Shown: positions 7,723 through 16,186 of the stretch, one piece after another
How positions within the stretch are numbered: the first letter of the stretch is position 1
Layout: each line of letters opens with the position of its first letter
Assembly (NCBI GenBank): GCA_964567045.1
Contig: CAZMLE010000040.1
Location: 1-36,508 of the forward strand
Source of the DNA: JAFNGF01 sp964567045
GTDB taxonomy: Bacteria; Planctomycetota; Phycisphaerae; Sedimentisphaerales; Anaerobacaceae
DNA: 36,508 bases
Direction: 5' to 3'
Made by a program: the position numbers and the translations under genes
The notes under the pieces: generated by a model
Seen by the model: the letters and a program-made list of their open reading frames with translations, nothing else
Told to the model about the DNA's origin: nothing
The model's database searches: none

Positions 7723-9108
7723 TCAGGTTAGACCCAATCGCTCAGCTTCGGCGTCCAGGCCGTACAGTTTCATCTTCTTGTATAAAGTGGTGCGATTTAT
7801 TTGAAGTGCCTCGGCGGTTTCTTGTCTATTCCAGTGATGGGCCTCCAGTGCCTGGCGGATAAGGGTTTTCTCTGGCTCGGCTCGCGCCTCCTTCAAAGTC
7901 ATGGGCTTATATCCTTGCTGCTGTTGGCTCTGATCCTGTCTGATTGATTCCGGCAGATCTTCCAGGCCGATGCACTTATCTTTGCTCAGCAGAACCGCCC
8001 GCTCCATCACATTCTCCAGTTCCCGCACGTTGCCTGGCCAGGGGTAACGCTCCAGATATTCCATCGTTTCATCGGTAATGCCGAGCTTTTCTCTATTGTG
8101 GTGAGCACAATACATCCACAAAAAATGTTTCGCCAGCAGTGGAATGTCGCCTACTCTCTCACGCAAAGCCGGAAGCTTTATCGTCACCACATTTATTCGG
8201 TAGAACAAATCTTCTCGGAATCTGCCCTGTTTAACTTCCTCAATTAGGTCACGGTTTGACGCCAGGATAATCCGCGTGTCGATGGTCAAGGTCTTGTTGC
8301 TTCCGACCGCATCGAATTGTCTGTCTTCTAAAACCCGTAGCAGCTTCACTTGCAGAGCCGGTGACGCATTGGCAACTTCATCCAGAAAAATTGTGCCCTC
8401 ATCTGCAGCCAGGAACTTGCCCTCTTTATTATTTACTGCGCCGGTGAAGGCGCCTTTGACGTGCCCGAATAGCTCGCTTTCCAAAAGTGTTTCCGGCAGC
8501 GCCCCACAGCTCACCTCGACGAAAGGCTTGTTTCTCCTGCTGGAACGGTAGTGTATCGCCCTTGCGAGCATACTTTTGCCTGTGCCGGATGGACCTGCCA
8601 TCAGTATTGTAGTGCTGGTATCGGCGACGGCCTCAACAAGCTCGAAAATTTTGGCCATCTTGTAGTTGTGACTGATTATGTTCTCCAGGCTGTACTTTTG
8701 TTCCAGTTGCAGTCGCAGTCGTTCGTTCTCGCTTATCAATGATTGTTGCGTGAGCGCTCTTTCTATCGCGAAGCGCAGCTCGTCGTCAACGATAGGCTTT
8801 GTCAGGTAATCATAGGCGCCTTTCTTAATAGCTCTGACCGCGCTCTCGATAGTGCCATAACCGGTTATTACTATGGCCACCGTTTGAGGATAGTTTTTCT
8901 TGATCAGGTCCAATAGTTCGAAGCCATCGCCATCCGGCAAATTCACATCCATTATTACCAGAGCATAGCTTTGCTTCTGCAGCTTGGCGATAGCGCCCTT
9001 AAAGCTTTCGACGCCGCCGGCTTGGAATCCCTCCAGCGTCAGAAATTCACATAGCGAGTCTACTATGATTTTGTCGTCGTCCACAACGAGAATGCTTTTA
9101 TCTGTCAT
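7723..9108 (-). CDS. NtrC-family sigma-54-dependent response regulator
   Basis: This 461-residue three-domain protein is a two-component regulator acting with sigma-54 RNA polymerase. The receiver (1-120) has acidic residues DDD at 10-12, phospho-acceptor Asp54 and Lys104. The AAA+ domain (about 145-385) has Walker A GPSGTGKS (172-179), the sigma-54 contact loop GAFTGA (219-224) and FREDLFYRINV. A Fis-type helix-turn-helix ends the protein (about 420-455, NRQETAEALQINRTTLYKKM). No histidine kinase lies nearby, so it is an orphan here. It converges on the secretion operon, which it may or may not control; no convincing -24/-12 site was found in front of that operon. Confidence 0.93.
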   Translation of the reverse strand: MTDKSILVVDDDKIIVDSLCEFLTLEGFQAGGVESFKGAIAKLQKQSYALVIMDVNLPDGDGFELLDLIKKNYPQTVAIVITGYGTIESAVRAIKKGAYDYLTKPIVDDELRFAIERALTQQSLISENERLRLQLEQKYSLENIISHNYKMAKIFELVEAVADTSTTILMAGPSGTGKSMLARAIHYRSSRRNKPFVEVSCGALPETLLESELFGHVKGAFTGAVNNKEGKFLAADEGTIFLDEVANASPALQVKLLRVLEDRQFDAVGSNKTLTIDTRIILASNRDLIEEVKQGRFREDLFYRINVVTIKLPALRERVGDIPLLAKHFLWMYCAHHNREKLGITDETMEYLERYPWPGNVRELENVMERAVLLSKDKCIGLEDLPESIRQDQSQQQQGYKPMTLKEARAEPEKTLIRQALEAHHWNRQETAEALQINRTTLYKKMKLYGLDAEAERLGLT

Positions 9109-9503
9109 AGACAGAACACCTGAAATAGCTCATCGTTTCTGACTGGCGGCATGCTGCGGGCGTGCTTGCCGCCTCGTCGATTTTGTCTGGCTTGATTGGT
9201 TGTTTTTCCCAGTGGTCCTGCATAGTCCGGATGTTAAAAGCCGGGTGCGCTTTTGTCAAGTCTCTATGTTGCCAGAAAGCAACGCACCTCCCTCTTTTCG
9301 GAATAGTAGGGGGGCATGTTTAGTGAGAGTCGTAAGATTTTGTTGCATAAATAGCGAAAAAGGCCTGAGCCGCCGGGTGGCACAGTCAAAATAGGCTGCC
9401 GTGTTGCTTTTTGTCAACGGCGAGTACGTTCCCTTTGTTTGTGTGATGCCAGGCGGAAGCTGGCGCTTTGCAGGGGAGAGTGAACTGTCTGACCGAAACA
9501 ACG
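9109..9503. other. intergenic region between two regulators
   Basis: No supportable gene. The only structure seen is a G+C-rich hairpin in the leader of the NtrC-type gene, with arms GGCGGCA (9145-9151) and TGCCGCC (9167-9173) around a GC-rich loop. Small open frames here have no coding character. Confidence 0.5.
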
Positions 9504-10283
9504 TTACTCGATCGAGAATTCTTTTTTGCGGGTGTTCATCTGGGCTTTCAGGCGGGCGACGATTGAAGAGTGCATCTGTGATACGCGAGACTCCGACAAA
9601 TCCAGAGTTGCCCCGATTTCTTTCATAGTCATTTCTTCATAATAGTATAAGACGATAATTAGCCGCTCGGCCCGCGTCAGGCCTTTCGTAAGGAGGTTCT
9701 TAAGATCGCGTTTTTGAGCTTCGAGCACGGGGTCCTGGCTCCTTTGGTCTTTGATTACGTCTATTTCGCGAACGTCTTTTTCGCTCTCATCGTCGCCGCA
9801 TTTGGTGTTCAACGAAACCAGGCTGGCGGCGTTGGCGTCTCGCAGCAGCCTGCTAAACTCCTCCAAATCCATCTCGAGCTCTTCGGCGATTTCTTGTTCA
9901 TCGGGCTTACGGCCAAGGTGCATCTCGAGCGAATGAGTGGCCTTTGCCAACTGGTGGGCACGGGCGCGAACCAACCGCGGCACCCAATCCATGCTCCGCA
10001 GCTCGTCGAGAATGGAACCTCTTATACGAGGTGCGCAATACGTCTCAAACTTTACGCCTCTGGTGGGATCGAAGGCATCGATAGCGTCCATCAGTCCGAA
10101 AATGCCGGCGCTTATAAGGTCGTCCAGTTCGACTTTATCCGGCAATTTACTATGCAACCGCTCGGCGCAATATTTTACTAGGTCCCTATAATGCTCCATG
10201 AGCAGATTACGGTAACAGTCCTCACGGGTCTTGTGGAACTGCTCCCATACCTGGTTGATCGCAAGTTGCTGTTCCGTTTTCAC
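9504..10283 (-). CDS. fliA: FliA/WhiG-family sigma factor (sigma-28 type)
   Basis: This 259-residue group 3 sigma factor usually directs flagellar or differentiation genes. Region 2 holds DDLISAGIFGLMDAIDAFDPTRGVKFETYC (about 54-83) and the characteristic RIRGSILDELRSMDWVPR (about 86-103). Region 3 spans roughly 105-155 and region 4 (about 200-250) has TMKEIGATLDLSESRVSQMHSSI. The start is GTG at 10283, with GAGGG six bases upstream. It lies upstream of no other gene on its strand. The FlgB-like gene to its right suggests a flagellar link, but the rest of the flagellar genes are not here, so WhiG-like use in another programme is possible. Confidence 0.9.
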   Translation of the reverse strand: MKTEQQLAINQVWEQFHKTREDCYRNLLMEHYRDLVKYCAERLHSKLPDKVELDDLISAGIFGLMDAIDAFDPTRGVKFETYCAPRIRGSILDELRSMDWVPRLVRARAHQLAKATHSLEMHLGRKPDEQEIAEELEMDLEEFSRLLRDANAASLVSLNTKCGDDESEKDVREIDVIKDQRSQDPVLEAQKRDLKNLLTKGLTRAERLIIVLYYYEEMTMKEIGATLDLSESRVSQMHSSIVARLKAQMNTRKKEFSIE

Positions 10284-10688
10284 AGGATCCCTCAGCAGAA
10301 ATCTCCCGCTTTACGGGAGTGCACATTCTGCGGGCACGAATACAAATTAGGCTTGTGCAGCGGGATTGTTAGTCCTATAAGTGCCAGCATCGATCCTTGA
10401 CCTCTTTTTTGCCTGTTCCCAGGGCCGGACAAACGACACACCCACCCTAAGCTCTTATCGGCCTTTTATGCGGCAACTTTAGAAGAAGCGCTTAATAACC
10501 TTTTGAAAATTGCTATCGTTGGCTTGAGCAGCCAAACTCCCTTTTGGCACTACTTTGGTCCTGACGTTTCCTTCTTTACCCCCACTTATTCGTAAGCTTT
10601 CGTCACCTTTGAGAGATTATGATAACTCGCTGCGAATAAGGGCTATATTTGCGCATATATCCTCAGACGTCCGTCTGTTTAGTCTCGA
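10284..10688. other. intergenic region upstream of the FliA-type gene
   Basis: No gene supported. A perfect 6-bp hairpin, CTCCCG (10303-10308) and CGGGAG (10314-10319) with a 5-base loop, lies 20 bases before the sigma-factor start and so falls in its mRNA leader. It could hide or set off the ribosome site. Nothing else recognisable. Confidence 0.45.
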
Positions 10689-11183
10689 CTAATGTTGCGT
10701 TTCATCCCAATAGATCGGGACAAATTTATACCTGGATTGCCGAGTTGTCGGTTTGTATATGGCACAATGGTTGAAAGGCGCGAATGTCTGCTGCTTTTGC
10801 CTGAGCAACTCTGTGGCAATTTTTCGGTTAAGCCGATTCTCAACGAGCCTGTTAATCTGCAGCTCGAGGTATTCATCTTTGTTGTGTTCAAGCAGTTCGC
10901 TTGCGTATTCATCGACTATGGGCATTGCTTGCAGGCTGGTACAGGCGCCGAACTTGATATTATCGGTATCTCGCAGGACCAGCCGTCGGCTTTGCACATG
11001 CTCGACAATCGCTTCGTTCAGCGCTCGTGCAAATTCCCCAACGGCCAGGTCTTTGGCCGTGAACCCGGCGGCGTGTATATTGCGTATATTTTCGGTCAGG
11101 ACTTTTTGACGAGTGTGGGTGAACTCGATTATCCTGACGAGCAGATCGCTAATATTATCTCTTATCAGTGACAGGCGGTTCAT
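10689..11183 (-). CDS. FlgB-like flagellar rod protein
   Basis: This 164-residue protein has an N-terminal stretch (about residues 20-52) reading EFTHTRQKVLTENIRNIH and AAGFTAKDL. It matches the rod/hook N-terminal motif in which the first helix leads to an ANNxANxxTPGYKAKDL-type turn, closest to FlgB. The C-terminal half (about 90-135), with a long helix EYLELQINRLVENRLNRKIATELL, also fits FlgB. The last ~30 residues are basic and unusual. FlgB forms the proximal rod in the periplasm. GGAG sits 5 bases before the ATG. No flgC, fliE or other rod gene follows, which is odd for a true flagellar locus. Moderate confidence. Confidence 0.55.
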   Translation of the reverse strand: MNRLSLIRDNISDLLVRIIEFTHTRQKVLTENIRNIHAAGFTAKDLAVGEFARALNEAIVEHVQSRRLVLRDTDNIKFGACTSLQAMPIVDEYASELLEHNKDEYLELQINRLVENRLNRKIATELLRQKQQTFAPFNHCAIYKPTTRQSRYKFVPIYWDETQH

Positions 11184-11441
11184 AGCGACTCCTTCCTAAC
11201 TTCGTTGCGTTCCCGAATCTGGCCACTGTGGTCTTGAAAAAGACGGCAACTTCGCGCCCGCATCACTGTTACATCTTGGTCTTGGCAAATAAGAAGCAGA
11301 TATGAGGACTTGTGAAAGGCGAAGCTGCTCTGTCATCCTTGGTTCCATCAATACTTCCCTGAACTCGTACAGCCAGGTCCGAGCAAAGACAAAGGCAGTA
11401 GACCTATCCTTATTCTTATCCTTCAAACCAACCAGCTTTTA

Positions 11442-11810
11442 TTAAGAGTCACCCTGCGTCTGCGTTGATTCGGCAGAATGTGGAAAAGGCCTGGCTCCTT
11501 CACCGCCGGTATCACTGTTTTGAAATGGCGGTAAATCCTGCCAGCCAGTTTTTTCTCTGCTTAGAATCTGTCTTATTTCTGAAAGAGTTTTTGTTTTCCT
11601 AAGCTGGATTATTTTTGACAACCTGTCAAAAACCGACTCGTCGTACAGTCGATGTCCCCCCTCGGTCCATTCCGCTTCGCTGATCAGCCCCATTATCGTA
11701 TAGTTGTGAATCGTTTGTCTTGAGAAGGGGGTATATCGGACTAACTCGCCGATGCGATAAAGCTTCGCAGGTATCTGTAACTTAGAGCTATCAACTTGCA
11801 GTCGCATCAC
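11442..11810 (-). CDS. MerR-type helix-turn-helix regulator
   Basis: This 122-residue protein begins with a winged helix-turn-helix of MerR type: YRIGELVRYTPFSRQTIHNYT (about 18-38), then GLISEAEWTEGGHRLYDES and a helix with RLSKIIQLRKTKTLSEIRQIL. The dimerising coiled coil of full MerR proteins is very short, and the tail (about 95-122) is polar and looks disordered. No metal-binding cysteines are present, so it is not a metal sensor. Start may be GTG at 11810 or ATG at 11807; AAGGG precedes both. Several hundred bases upstream, a palindrome overlapping a promoter-like -10 (11959-11984) is a candidate target. Confidence 0.8.
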   Translation of the reverse strand: MMRLQVDSSKLQIPAKLYRIGELVRYTPFSRQTIHNYTIMGLISEAEWTEGGHRLYDESVFDRLSKIIQLRKTKTLSEIRQILSREKTGWQDLPPFQNSDTGGEGARPFPHSAESTQTQGDS

Positions 11811-12261
11811 TGAAAGCCCTTTTGCAGCCTGAGTCTAAGACCAGCATCTGCCCACGAGCCACAGGTTCATCTAAGGCCGAAGTTGCTCGGGACACCACAG
11901 GTTCTCAGTCACATTCAGACATCTGATTCCAGCTGCACTTGTAAGCCCGCCAAAGGAAATTTTACATTTTGTAAAATGTATAATGCCTGCGTATGACTGT
12001 CAACTCCTTTTCGTGTTTTTTTCAAAAATTTTTAGCGTCCTTATGCTGCGAGATGCTGTTTGACCGCTACACACCTGACAGTCAAGTACAGACGCTTATC
12101 CTCGTCAGAACGGTAAGTTATCTTGCTGCGACTGTGGACTGGCAACTACCTGACGCGGATACTCCGCCTGATTTTTGCTCCATCCGAGATGCTTTTTCCG
12201 AAATTTACTTGCGGAAGTATCCGATAAATAGTGAGTAAGTATTTACGGCTTTGGGGCTTGT
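11811..12261. other. divergent intergenic region and long leader of the GGDEF gene
   Basis: The region separates the MerR-type gene from the diguanylate cyclase. A short open frame at 11993-12238 lacks recognisable protein features. The left part holds a palindromic promoter-like site (listed separately). If that promoter is used, the cyclase mRNA would carry a leader of about 270 bases. Confidence 0.4.
11959..11984 (+). promoter_or_regulatory. palindromic operator overlapping a -10-like element
   Basis: The arms ATTTTACA (11959-11966) and TGTAAAAT (11970-11977) form an exact 8-bp inverted repeat around TTT. It runs straight into TATAAT at 11979-11984. A repressor bound here would block a promoter reading toward the GGDEF gene. 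The neighbouring MerR-type protein is the obvious candidate ligand, but this is inferred from position. The -35 element is not convincing. Confidence 0.4.
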
Positions 12262-13380
12262 GTGAATCACAACAGTGTGGAACGGTGTCGGCCAGAGGTT
12301 ATGCACAGAACCGATAAGAGGTCTGAAGATAGCGTCAACCAGCTTGGCGGGCGGGACTCCCTGCTCGAGCAGGTAACTCCGTTGGCTCGTGAGATAAACA
12401 GCCTCGATATTGAGCGAATAGCGGACGTTTGTGTCAAAAGCATTCCGAATCTGGTTGGCGCAAGGTTTGCTTCGCTGTACGTGCTTGACGAAACCAATGG
12501 TATTCTGCATTTACTCAAACACAATCATCCGTTTCTCATAAACAAGATAGTCTCGCTGAATCAAAATCCGCCGTCTCCGATGGTTATGGCGGTAAGAACT
12601 AAAGAACTTATCTTGATAACTAACATTGATACTCACAACAAGCCTGTGATTAGAAAATCACAACGCGTGTTCGCCGAAAATTATGAGACCAAGAATTGCG
12701 CTATCGCTCCTCTTATTTGCCAGGATAGGGTGGTGGGGGTTCTCAATCTGGCAGATAAGGTGAAGGACGGTAGCTTCAGCTCTGAGGATATCGCCTTGAT
12801 AGAATTGTTTGGCCAATTGGTCGGGCCGTCCATCGGCAATATAAAGCTGTTCGAGAAGATACAGCACCAGGCAACGACGGACGGCCTTACCGGTCTTATC
12901 AACCACAAAACATTCTATGAAATCTTAGAAAAAGAACTGTGGCGGTCACGGCGATACGGGGGACAGATTTCACTGATTATGGTTGATATTGACAATCTCA
13001 AGAGGATAAACGACGCCTATGGCCACCGTGCCGGTGATAAGGTCATCCGCGAGGTCAGCAGAAGGGTAAAGGAGTGCATCCGGCAAATCGACACCGCAGC
13101 TCGGTACGGCGGAGATGAGTTCGCGGTTATTCTGCCGAACACCTCGCTAACTGACGCTACCGTTGTAGGCGAGCGTATGGTTGAGGTAGTCTCGCGCACG
13201 CCGACCACCTGGCAGAAAGAGCAGATACCGCTATCCATCAGTGTAGGTCTCGGTCAGTATGATGCGGACAGCAACCCGGAAGATATTACCAGCCGTTCTG
13301 ACCAGGCCCTGTATACAGCCAAGCAGGCCGGCAAGAACACAGTCAGAGCCTTCGAGCCCGGCCAAAAGCATAATCAGTGA
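12262..13380 (+). CDS. GAF-GGDEF diguanylate cyclase
   Basis: This 372-residue soluble protein should make cyclic di-GMP from two GTP. A GAF sensor domain spans about residues 50-195. The GGDEF domain (about 203-365) has TTDGLTGLINHKTFYE, the metal-binding VDIDNLKRIND (241-251), an intact active site RYGGDEF (GGDEF at 283-287) and an inhibitory I-site RQID (274-277) exactly five residues before it. So it looks active and subject to product inhibition. The start is either GTG at 12262 (GGGG upstream) or ATG at 12301 (AGAGG very close); the domains are unaffected. Its neighbours are a FliA-type sigma and a rod-like protein, which suits a motile/sessile switch. Confidence 0.92.
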   Translation: MNHNSVERCRPEVMHRTDKRSEDSVNQLGGRDSLLEQVTPLAREINSLDIERIADVCVKSIPNLVGARFASLYVLDETNGILHLLKHNHPFLINKIVSLNQNPPSPMVMAVRTKELILITNIDTHNKPVIRKSQRVFAENYETKNCAIAPLICQDRVVGVLNLADKVKDGSFSSEDIALIELFGQLVGPSIGNIKLFEKIQHQATTDGLTGLINHKTFYEILEKELWRSRRYGGQISLIMVDIDNLKRINDAYGHRAGDKVIREVSRRVKECIRQIDTAARYGGDEFAVILPNTSLTDATVVGERMVEVVSRTPTTWQKEQIPLSISVGLGQYDADSNPEDITSRSDQALYTAKQAGKNTVRAFEPGQKHNQ

Positions 13381-13476
13381 TTTCTCATAGACTTGGCCCA
13401 CACATTCCAGATGCCAGAGTCTCTGTGTTCTCGGACGTTTCGGCACGTCTACGAAACCATGCGCTGCAGAGCGGCA

Positions 13477-14076
13477 TCAAAGCTCAACTGACGCAAGAAC
13501 TTCGCGGCAGGTGCAGTGGTTTCCCAGGTGGCATAAGGCAAGTTTTGAAGGGGCAAATGTTATCGGAAATGCTTCGCTCTCTATTTCGCAGAACCCAATT
13601 GTTATGTGCGGGAAAAAACTCGTGAAACTCGCTTTTCTCGCGTAGTTTTTGATCCACAGCAAAGTAGTCTCAGCGACTTCTTCATCGCCGTAAATCATTT
13701 CACTGGTTACATCGCAGCTAAAATATGGCGTCATTTTCTTCATGATCTTTTCATGAAGAGATTGAAGGTCTCTGGTTTTCTCCACCTCGAAGACCGAGAC
13801 TTTTTCGCCTCTGGCGTTTGTCGAGGTTCGGATGCCGATAACCGTCAATTCACCCAATGGGCTTTCTTTTGCTACCAGTTCTAAAAGCCTGCCGATCGGC
13901 TCTACGTCTTTTTCGTTGATACAGCCCATCGCCAGGGAGATGTGCGGCAGACAGTTTTCTTTATTGAGCACTATTTTGCTGCCGAATTTCTCTACCAGTT
14001 CAGCATTGGCCTGGATGGCTTTGTCCATCATTCCATCTGACGGCAGCAACACTACGTCTACTGCTATTTTGCTCAT
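13477..14076 (-). CDS. 2H phosphoesterase superfamily protein (2'-5' RNA ligase-like)
   Basis: This 199-residue protein has the two HxS/T motifs of the 2H family: PHISL (His45, Ser47) and PHITIGF (His157, Thr159), about 110 residues apart, which together form the active site. Family members hydrolyse or form 2',3'-cyclic or 2'-5' phosphodiester bonds in RNA or small nucleotides. The cytoplasm is the expected site. It starts on an ATGA overlap with the cupin gene, which itself abuts a nucleoside transporter gene, so all three are probably made together. Substrate unknown; the operon hints at nucleotide or cyclic-phosphate metabolism. Confidence 0.8.
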   Translation of the reverse strand: MSKIAVDVVLLPSDGMMDKAIQANAELVEKFGSKIVLNKENCLPHISLAMGCINEKDVEPIGRLLELVAKESPLGELTVIGIRTSTNARGEKVSVFEVEKTRDLQSLHEKIMKKMTPYFSCDVTSEMIYGDEEVAETTLLWIKNYARKASFTSFFPHITIGFCEIESEAFPITFAPSKLALCHLGNHCTCREVLASVEL

Positions 14077-14441
14077 AAACGGTCAAATACCTCCTCATAC
14101 TGTTTTTTCCACGCTGGATCGACTATGCACAAAAACTCCAGGTCGCAATGGCCTGTGTTCTCGACATATTGCGTCGACCGAGGCGGAATATAAATAGCGC
14201 ACTGCGGCACAACTTCAAAAGATTCCTCATCGATGTGCATCAGGCCTTGTCCGGCTATTATGTAGTATACCTCCGAGGCCTTGAGCCTGTGCAGCGCAGT
14301 CGTTTGGGCAGGCCTGAGTTTTGCGTGCGCCAGGCTGTAACGAATTTGCAGGGCCGCCTTTTCCGGGTGTAAAAGCTCGCGCAAAAGCGAACCGTCGCCC
14401 GCTATAAACTCCGGGCAATCTTTCAACTTCCTGACGAACAT
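14073..14441 (-). CDS. small cupin-domain protein
   Basis: The start is set at the ATG of 14439-14441, with GGAGG five bases before it, rather than at an upstream TTG. The 122-residue protein is a single cupin barrel. Motif 1 is ALHRLKASEVYYIIAGQGLMHID (about 52-74), giving a His and a Glu as possible metal ligands, and motif 2 is IYIPPRSTQYVENTG (about 82-96), where the usual His is replaced. Such small cupins may be isomerases, sugar-binding or regulatory proteins. Its stop overlaps the 2H phosphoesterase start, and its start lies directly behind the transporter stop (14443). Confidence 0.8.
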   Translation of the reverse strand: MFVRKLKDCPEFIAGDGSLLRELLHPEKAALQIRYSLAHAKLRPAQTTALHRLKASEVYYIIAGQGLMHIDEESFEVVPQCAIYIPPRSTQYVENTGHCDLEFLCIVDPAWKKQYEEVFDRL

Positions 14442-14442
14442 G

Positions 14443-15762
14443 TCACCCTCCAAATAGAATGGACGCTTTGCCTTGCGTGAAGAATGTGCCGGCCACGCAC
14501 GCCGTCATAAGACAGGCTAACGTTGCTGCCACTAGCGCGCGAAGTGCAACTGCCGCTATATTGCGTGTCTTTTCCGGTGCCAGTGCAGAAATGCCCCCAA
14601 CAAAAATAGCCATCGAGGCGAAGTGCGCGAATCCACATAGAGCGTAAGTGGCCAAAATCGCTGAACGCTGCGGATGCTGCAGCAACTTCTGCTCCAAAGC
14701 GGCTGCTAAATCATTATAAGCTGTAACCTCAGTGACAATTGCCCGCTCACCGATGATTTTAGAAATCTGTCCAACATCCGCTAACGGCACGCCCAGAATC
14801 AGGGTAAACGGATAAAAGATGTAACCGAGGATTGCCTTCAAGGACCACTGGCCGTGCAGGCCGAGCGCCGAATTTATTCCGCCGCCTATTCCCGATAAGA
14901 TAAGGTCCACCAGTGCCACCAGACCCAGCACTGCTATCAGTAGTGCCACAATTCCGACAATCATCTTGACCCCGGCGTTCGCTCCATTGATGATTGCCTC
15001 AAACAGATTCGTTTCCCTTTCATAAAAGGGCTGGATGTGCACGCCCAGCGTCGTGGGTTTATCGCTTTCGGGCAAAATGATCTTCGACATCACAACTGCT
15101 GCCGGAGCTGCAAGCAGCGACGCCGAGACCAGATGGCCTGCAATCTTGGGGAACTGAGGTTCCAGGCGCAAGACGTATAGCACCAAGACGTTCGACGAGA
15201 CTGTCGCCATCCCAGCGGTCAGAATCGTGCAGAACTCCGACTGAGTCATTTTGGCCAGATATGGCTTAACGGTCAGATTGGACTCGATTCCTACAAAGAT
15301 TTCGCTGGCTGCGACTAAGGACTCCGCCCCCGATATTCTCATCAGCCTGGTAAACACATAAGCGAAGGCACTGATAATCAAAGGCATTATCTTGAAGTAG
15401 TACAGAATCGCGATTAGAGCCGAGAAGAAAATAATGGTGGGAAAGCCCTGAAAAGCCAGGATAAATCCGAGTGACTTCTGTCCTGTGTCGCTGGTCTGGC
15501 CCGGCGGGATCGCCAGCGGCCCAAATACAAATTCTGCTCCTGCCGAGGCCGAATCCAGAATTTTTACCACCACATCATTGACCAGCAGGAATACCTTAGC
15601 GCCCGCAGGGACAACAAAGATAAAAACAGCAATTACTATCTGTAACGCAATTCCCCAGAAAATAACCCGCCAGTTCATATTTTTTCTGTCGGCTGAAAGA
15701 ATCCACGCAACGCCCGTCAGAACAAATATGCCTGCGAAACTAACGAGATTGTAAATGTCCAT
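14443..15762 (-). CDS. concentrative nucleoside transporter (CNT/NupC family)
   Basis: This 439-residue inner-membrane protein has about 10 predicted hydrophobic helices. CNT family signatures are visible: FVFGPLAIPPGQT (near residue 80), the helix-hairpin IFVGIESNLTVKPYLAKMTQSE (about 160-182), and TVSSNVLVLYV, then the C-terminal ALCGFAHFASMAIFVGGISALAPEK. CNT proteins import nucleosides with Na+ or H+. It is the first gene of a three-gene minus-strand operon with a cupin and a 2H phosphoesterase. The ribosome site is weak. The family is certain; the precise nucleoside is not. Confidence 0.92.
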   Translation of the reverse strand: MDIYNLVSFAGIFVLTGVAWILSADRKNMNWRVIFWGIALQIVIAVFIFVVPAGAKVFLLVNDVVVKILDSASAGAEFVFGPLAIPPGQTSDTGQKSLGFILAFQGFPTIIFFSALIAILYYFKIMPLIISAFAYVFTRLMRISGAESLVAASEIFVGIESNLTVKPYLAKMTQSEFCTILTAGMATVSSNVLVLYVLRLEPQFPKIAGHLVSASLLAAPAAVVMSKIILPESDKPTTLGVHIQPFYERETNLFEAIINGANAGVKMIVGIVALLIAVLGLVALVDLILSGIGGGINSALGLHGQWSLKAILGYIFYPFTLILGVPLADVGQISKIIGERAIVTEVTAYNDLAAALEQKLLQHPQRSAILATYALCGFAHFASMAIFVGGISALAPEKTRNIAAVALRALVAATLACLMTACVAGTFFTQGKASILFGG

Positions 15763-15793
15763 CTTCTACATACTCAAACTGACCGGTTCGTTG

Positions 15794-15820
15794 TGTCATT
15801 CCTGCGAACACAGGAATCCA
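15794..15820. repeat. palindromic intergenic repeat, left copy
   Basis: Arms ATTCCTG (15798-15804) and CAGGAAT (15811-15817) flank a 6-base loop, bounded by TGTC and CCA. It is a variant, in opposite orientation, of the repeat at 17880-17907. The two copies bracket the two-gene module at 15848-17797. Confidence 0.6.
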
Positions 15821-15847
15821 TTTTGCGGGAGTAGTATTCGTTGGAGT

Positions 15848-16150
15848 TTATCGATTCGAAAGAGGAGTCTCCAATAAACGCCTCACACATTCAATGACGA
15901 GATCGAGTTCATTTTCTTTGAAAGTTTCTGCAATATCTGTTTGTGGGACTATCACTTTGTAGCCTTTTGCTGTTAGGTAGACTTCAACACTCCTTCCGGT
16001 GTTACCACCTTGTATGCGAGTTTTGATGAGAACTTGACGGTCAGGGCCAACATGGCAATAATGGACATTATATGGGCGTTTTTTCTCTAACTTCCTTTCT
16101 TTTTGTAGGTTTTCAATAGCCTCTTTAAAGTCCTCTTCGGAAATACTCAT
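15848..16150 (-). CDS. hypothetical 100-residue protein
   Basis: I do not recognise this protein. It has a charged N-terminal helix (SEEDFKEAIENLQKERKLEKKR), a likely beta region with VHYCHVGPDRQVLIKTRIQGG and SVEVYLTAKGYKVIVP, and a final amphipathic helix. There is no signal peptide or membrane helix. It lies 36 bases downstream of the stop of a larger membrane protein on the same strand, so both may be cotranscribed. Base composition is more A+T-rich than the transporter operon beside it. Codon structure and clear start support a real gene. Confidence 0.6.
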   Translation of the reverse strand: MSISEEDFKEAIENLQKERKLEKKRPYNVHYCHVGPDRQVLIKTRIQGGNTGRSVEVYLTAKGYKVIVPQTDIAETFKENELDLVIECVRRLLETPLSNR

Positions 16151-16186
16151 CGGAAATGCTCCTTTATCTATCGTTTATTTCTTAAA

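Noticed and set aside
9330..9420. Possible riboswitch-like fold in the spacer before the NtrC-type gene
   Set aside because: No known riboswitch core could be matched on either strand.
10544..10560. Possible sigma-54 site TTGGCACTACTTTGG
   Set aside because: The essential GC at -12 is missing and it points away from any gene start.
11196..11426. 76-codon frame on the minus strand between the FlgB-like and MerR-type genes
   Set aside because: No ribosome site, no domain and an irregular composition; treated as spacer.
11993..12238. 81-codon frame on the plus strand
   Set aside because: Begins next to a promoter-like site but has no protein character; more likely the leader of the cyclase gene.
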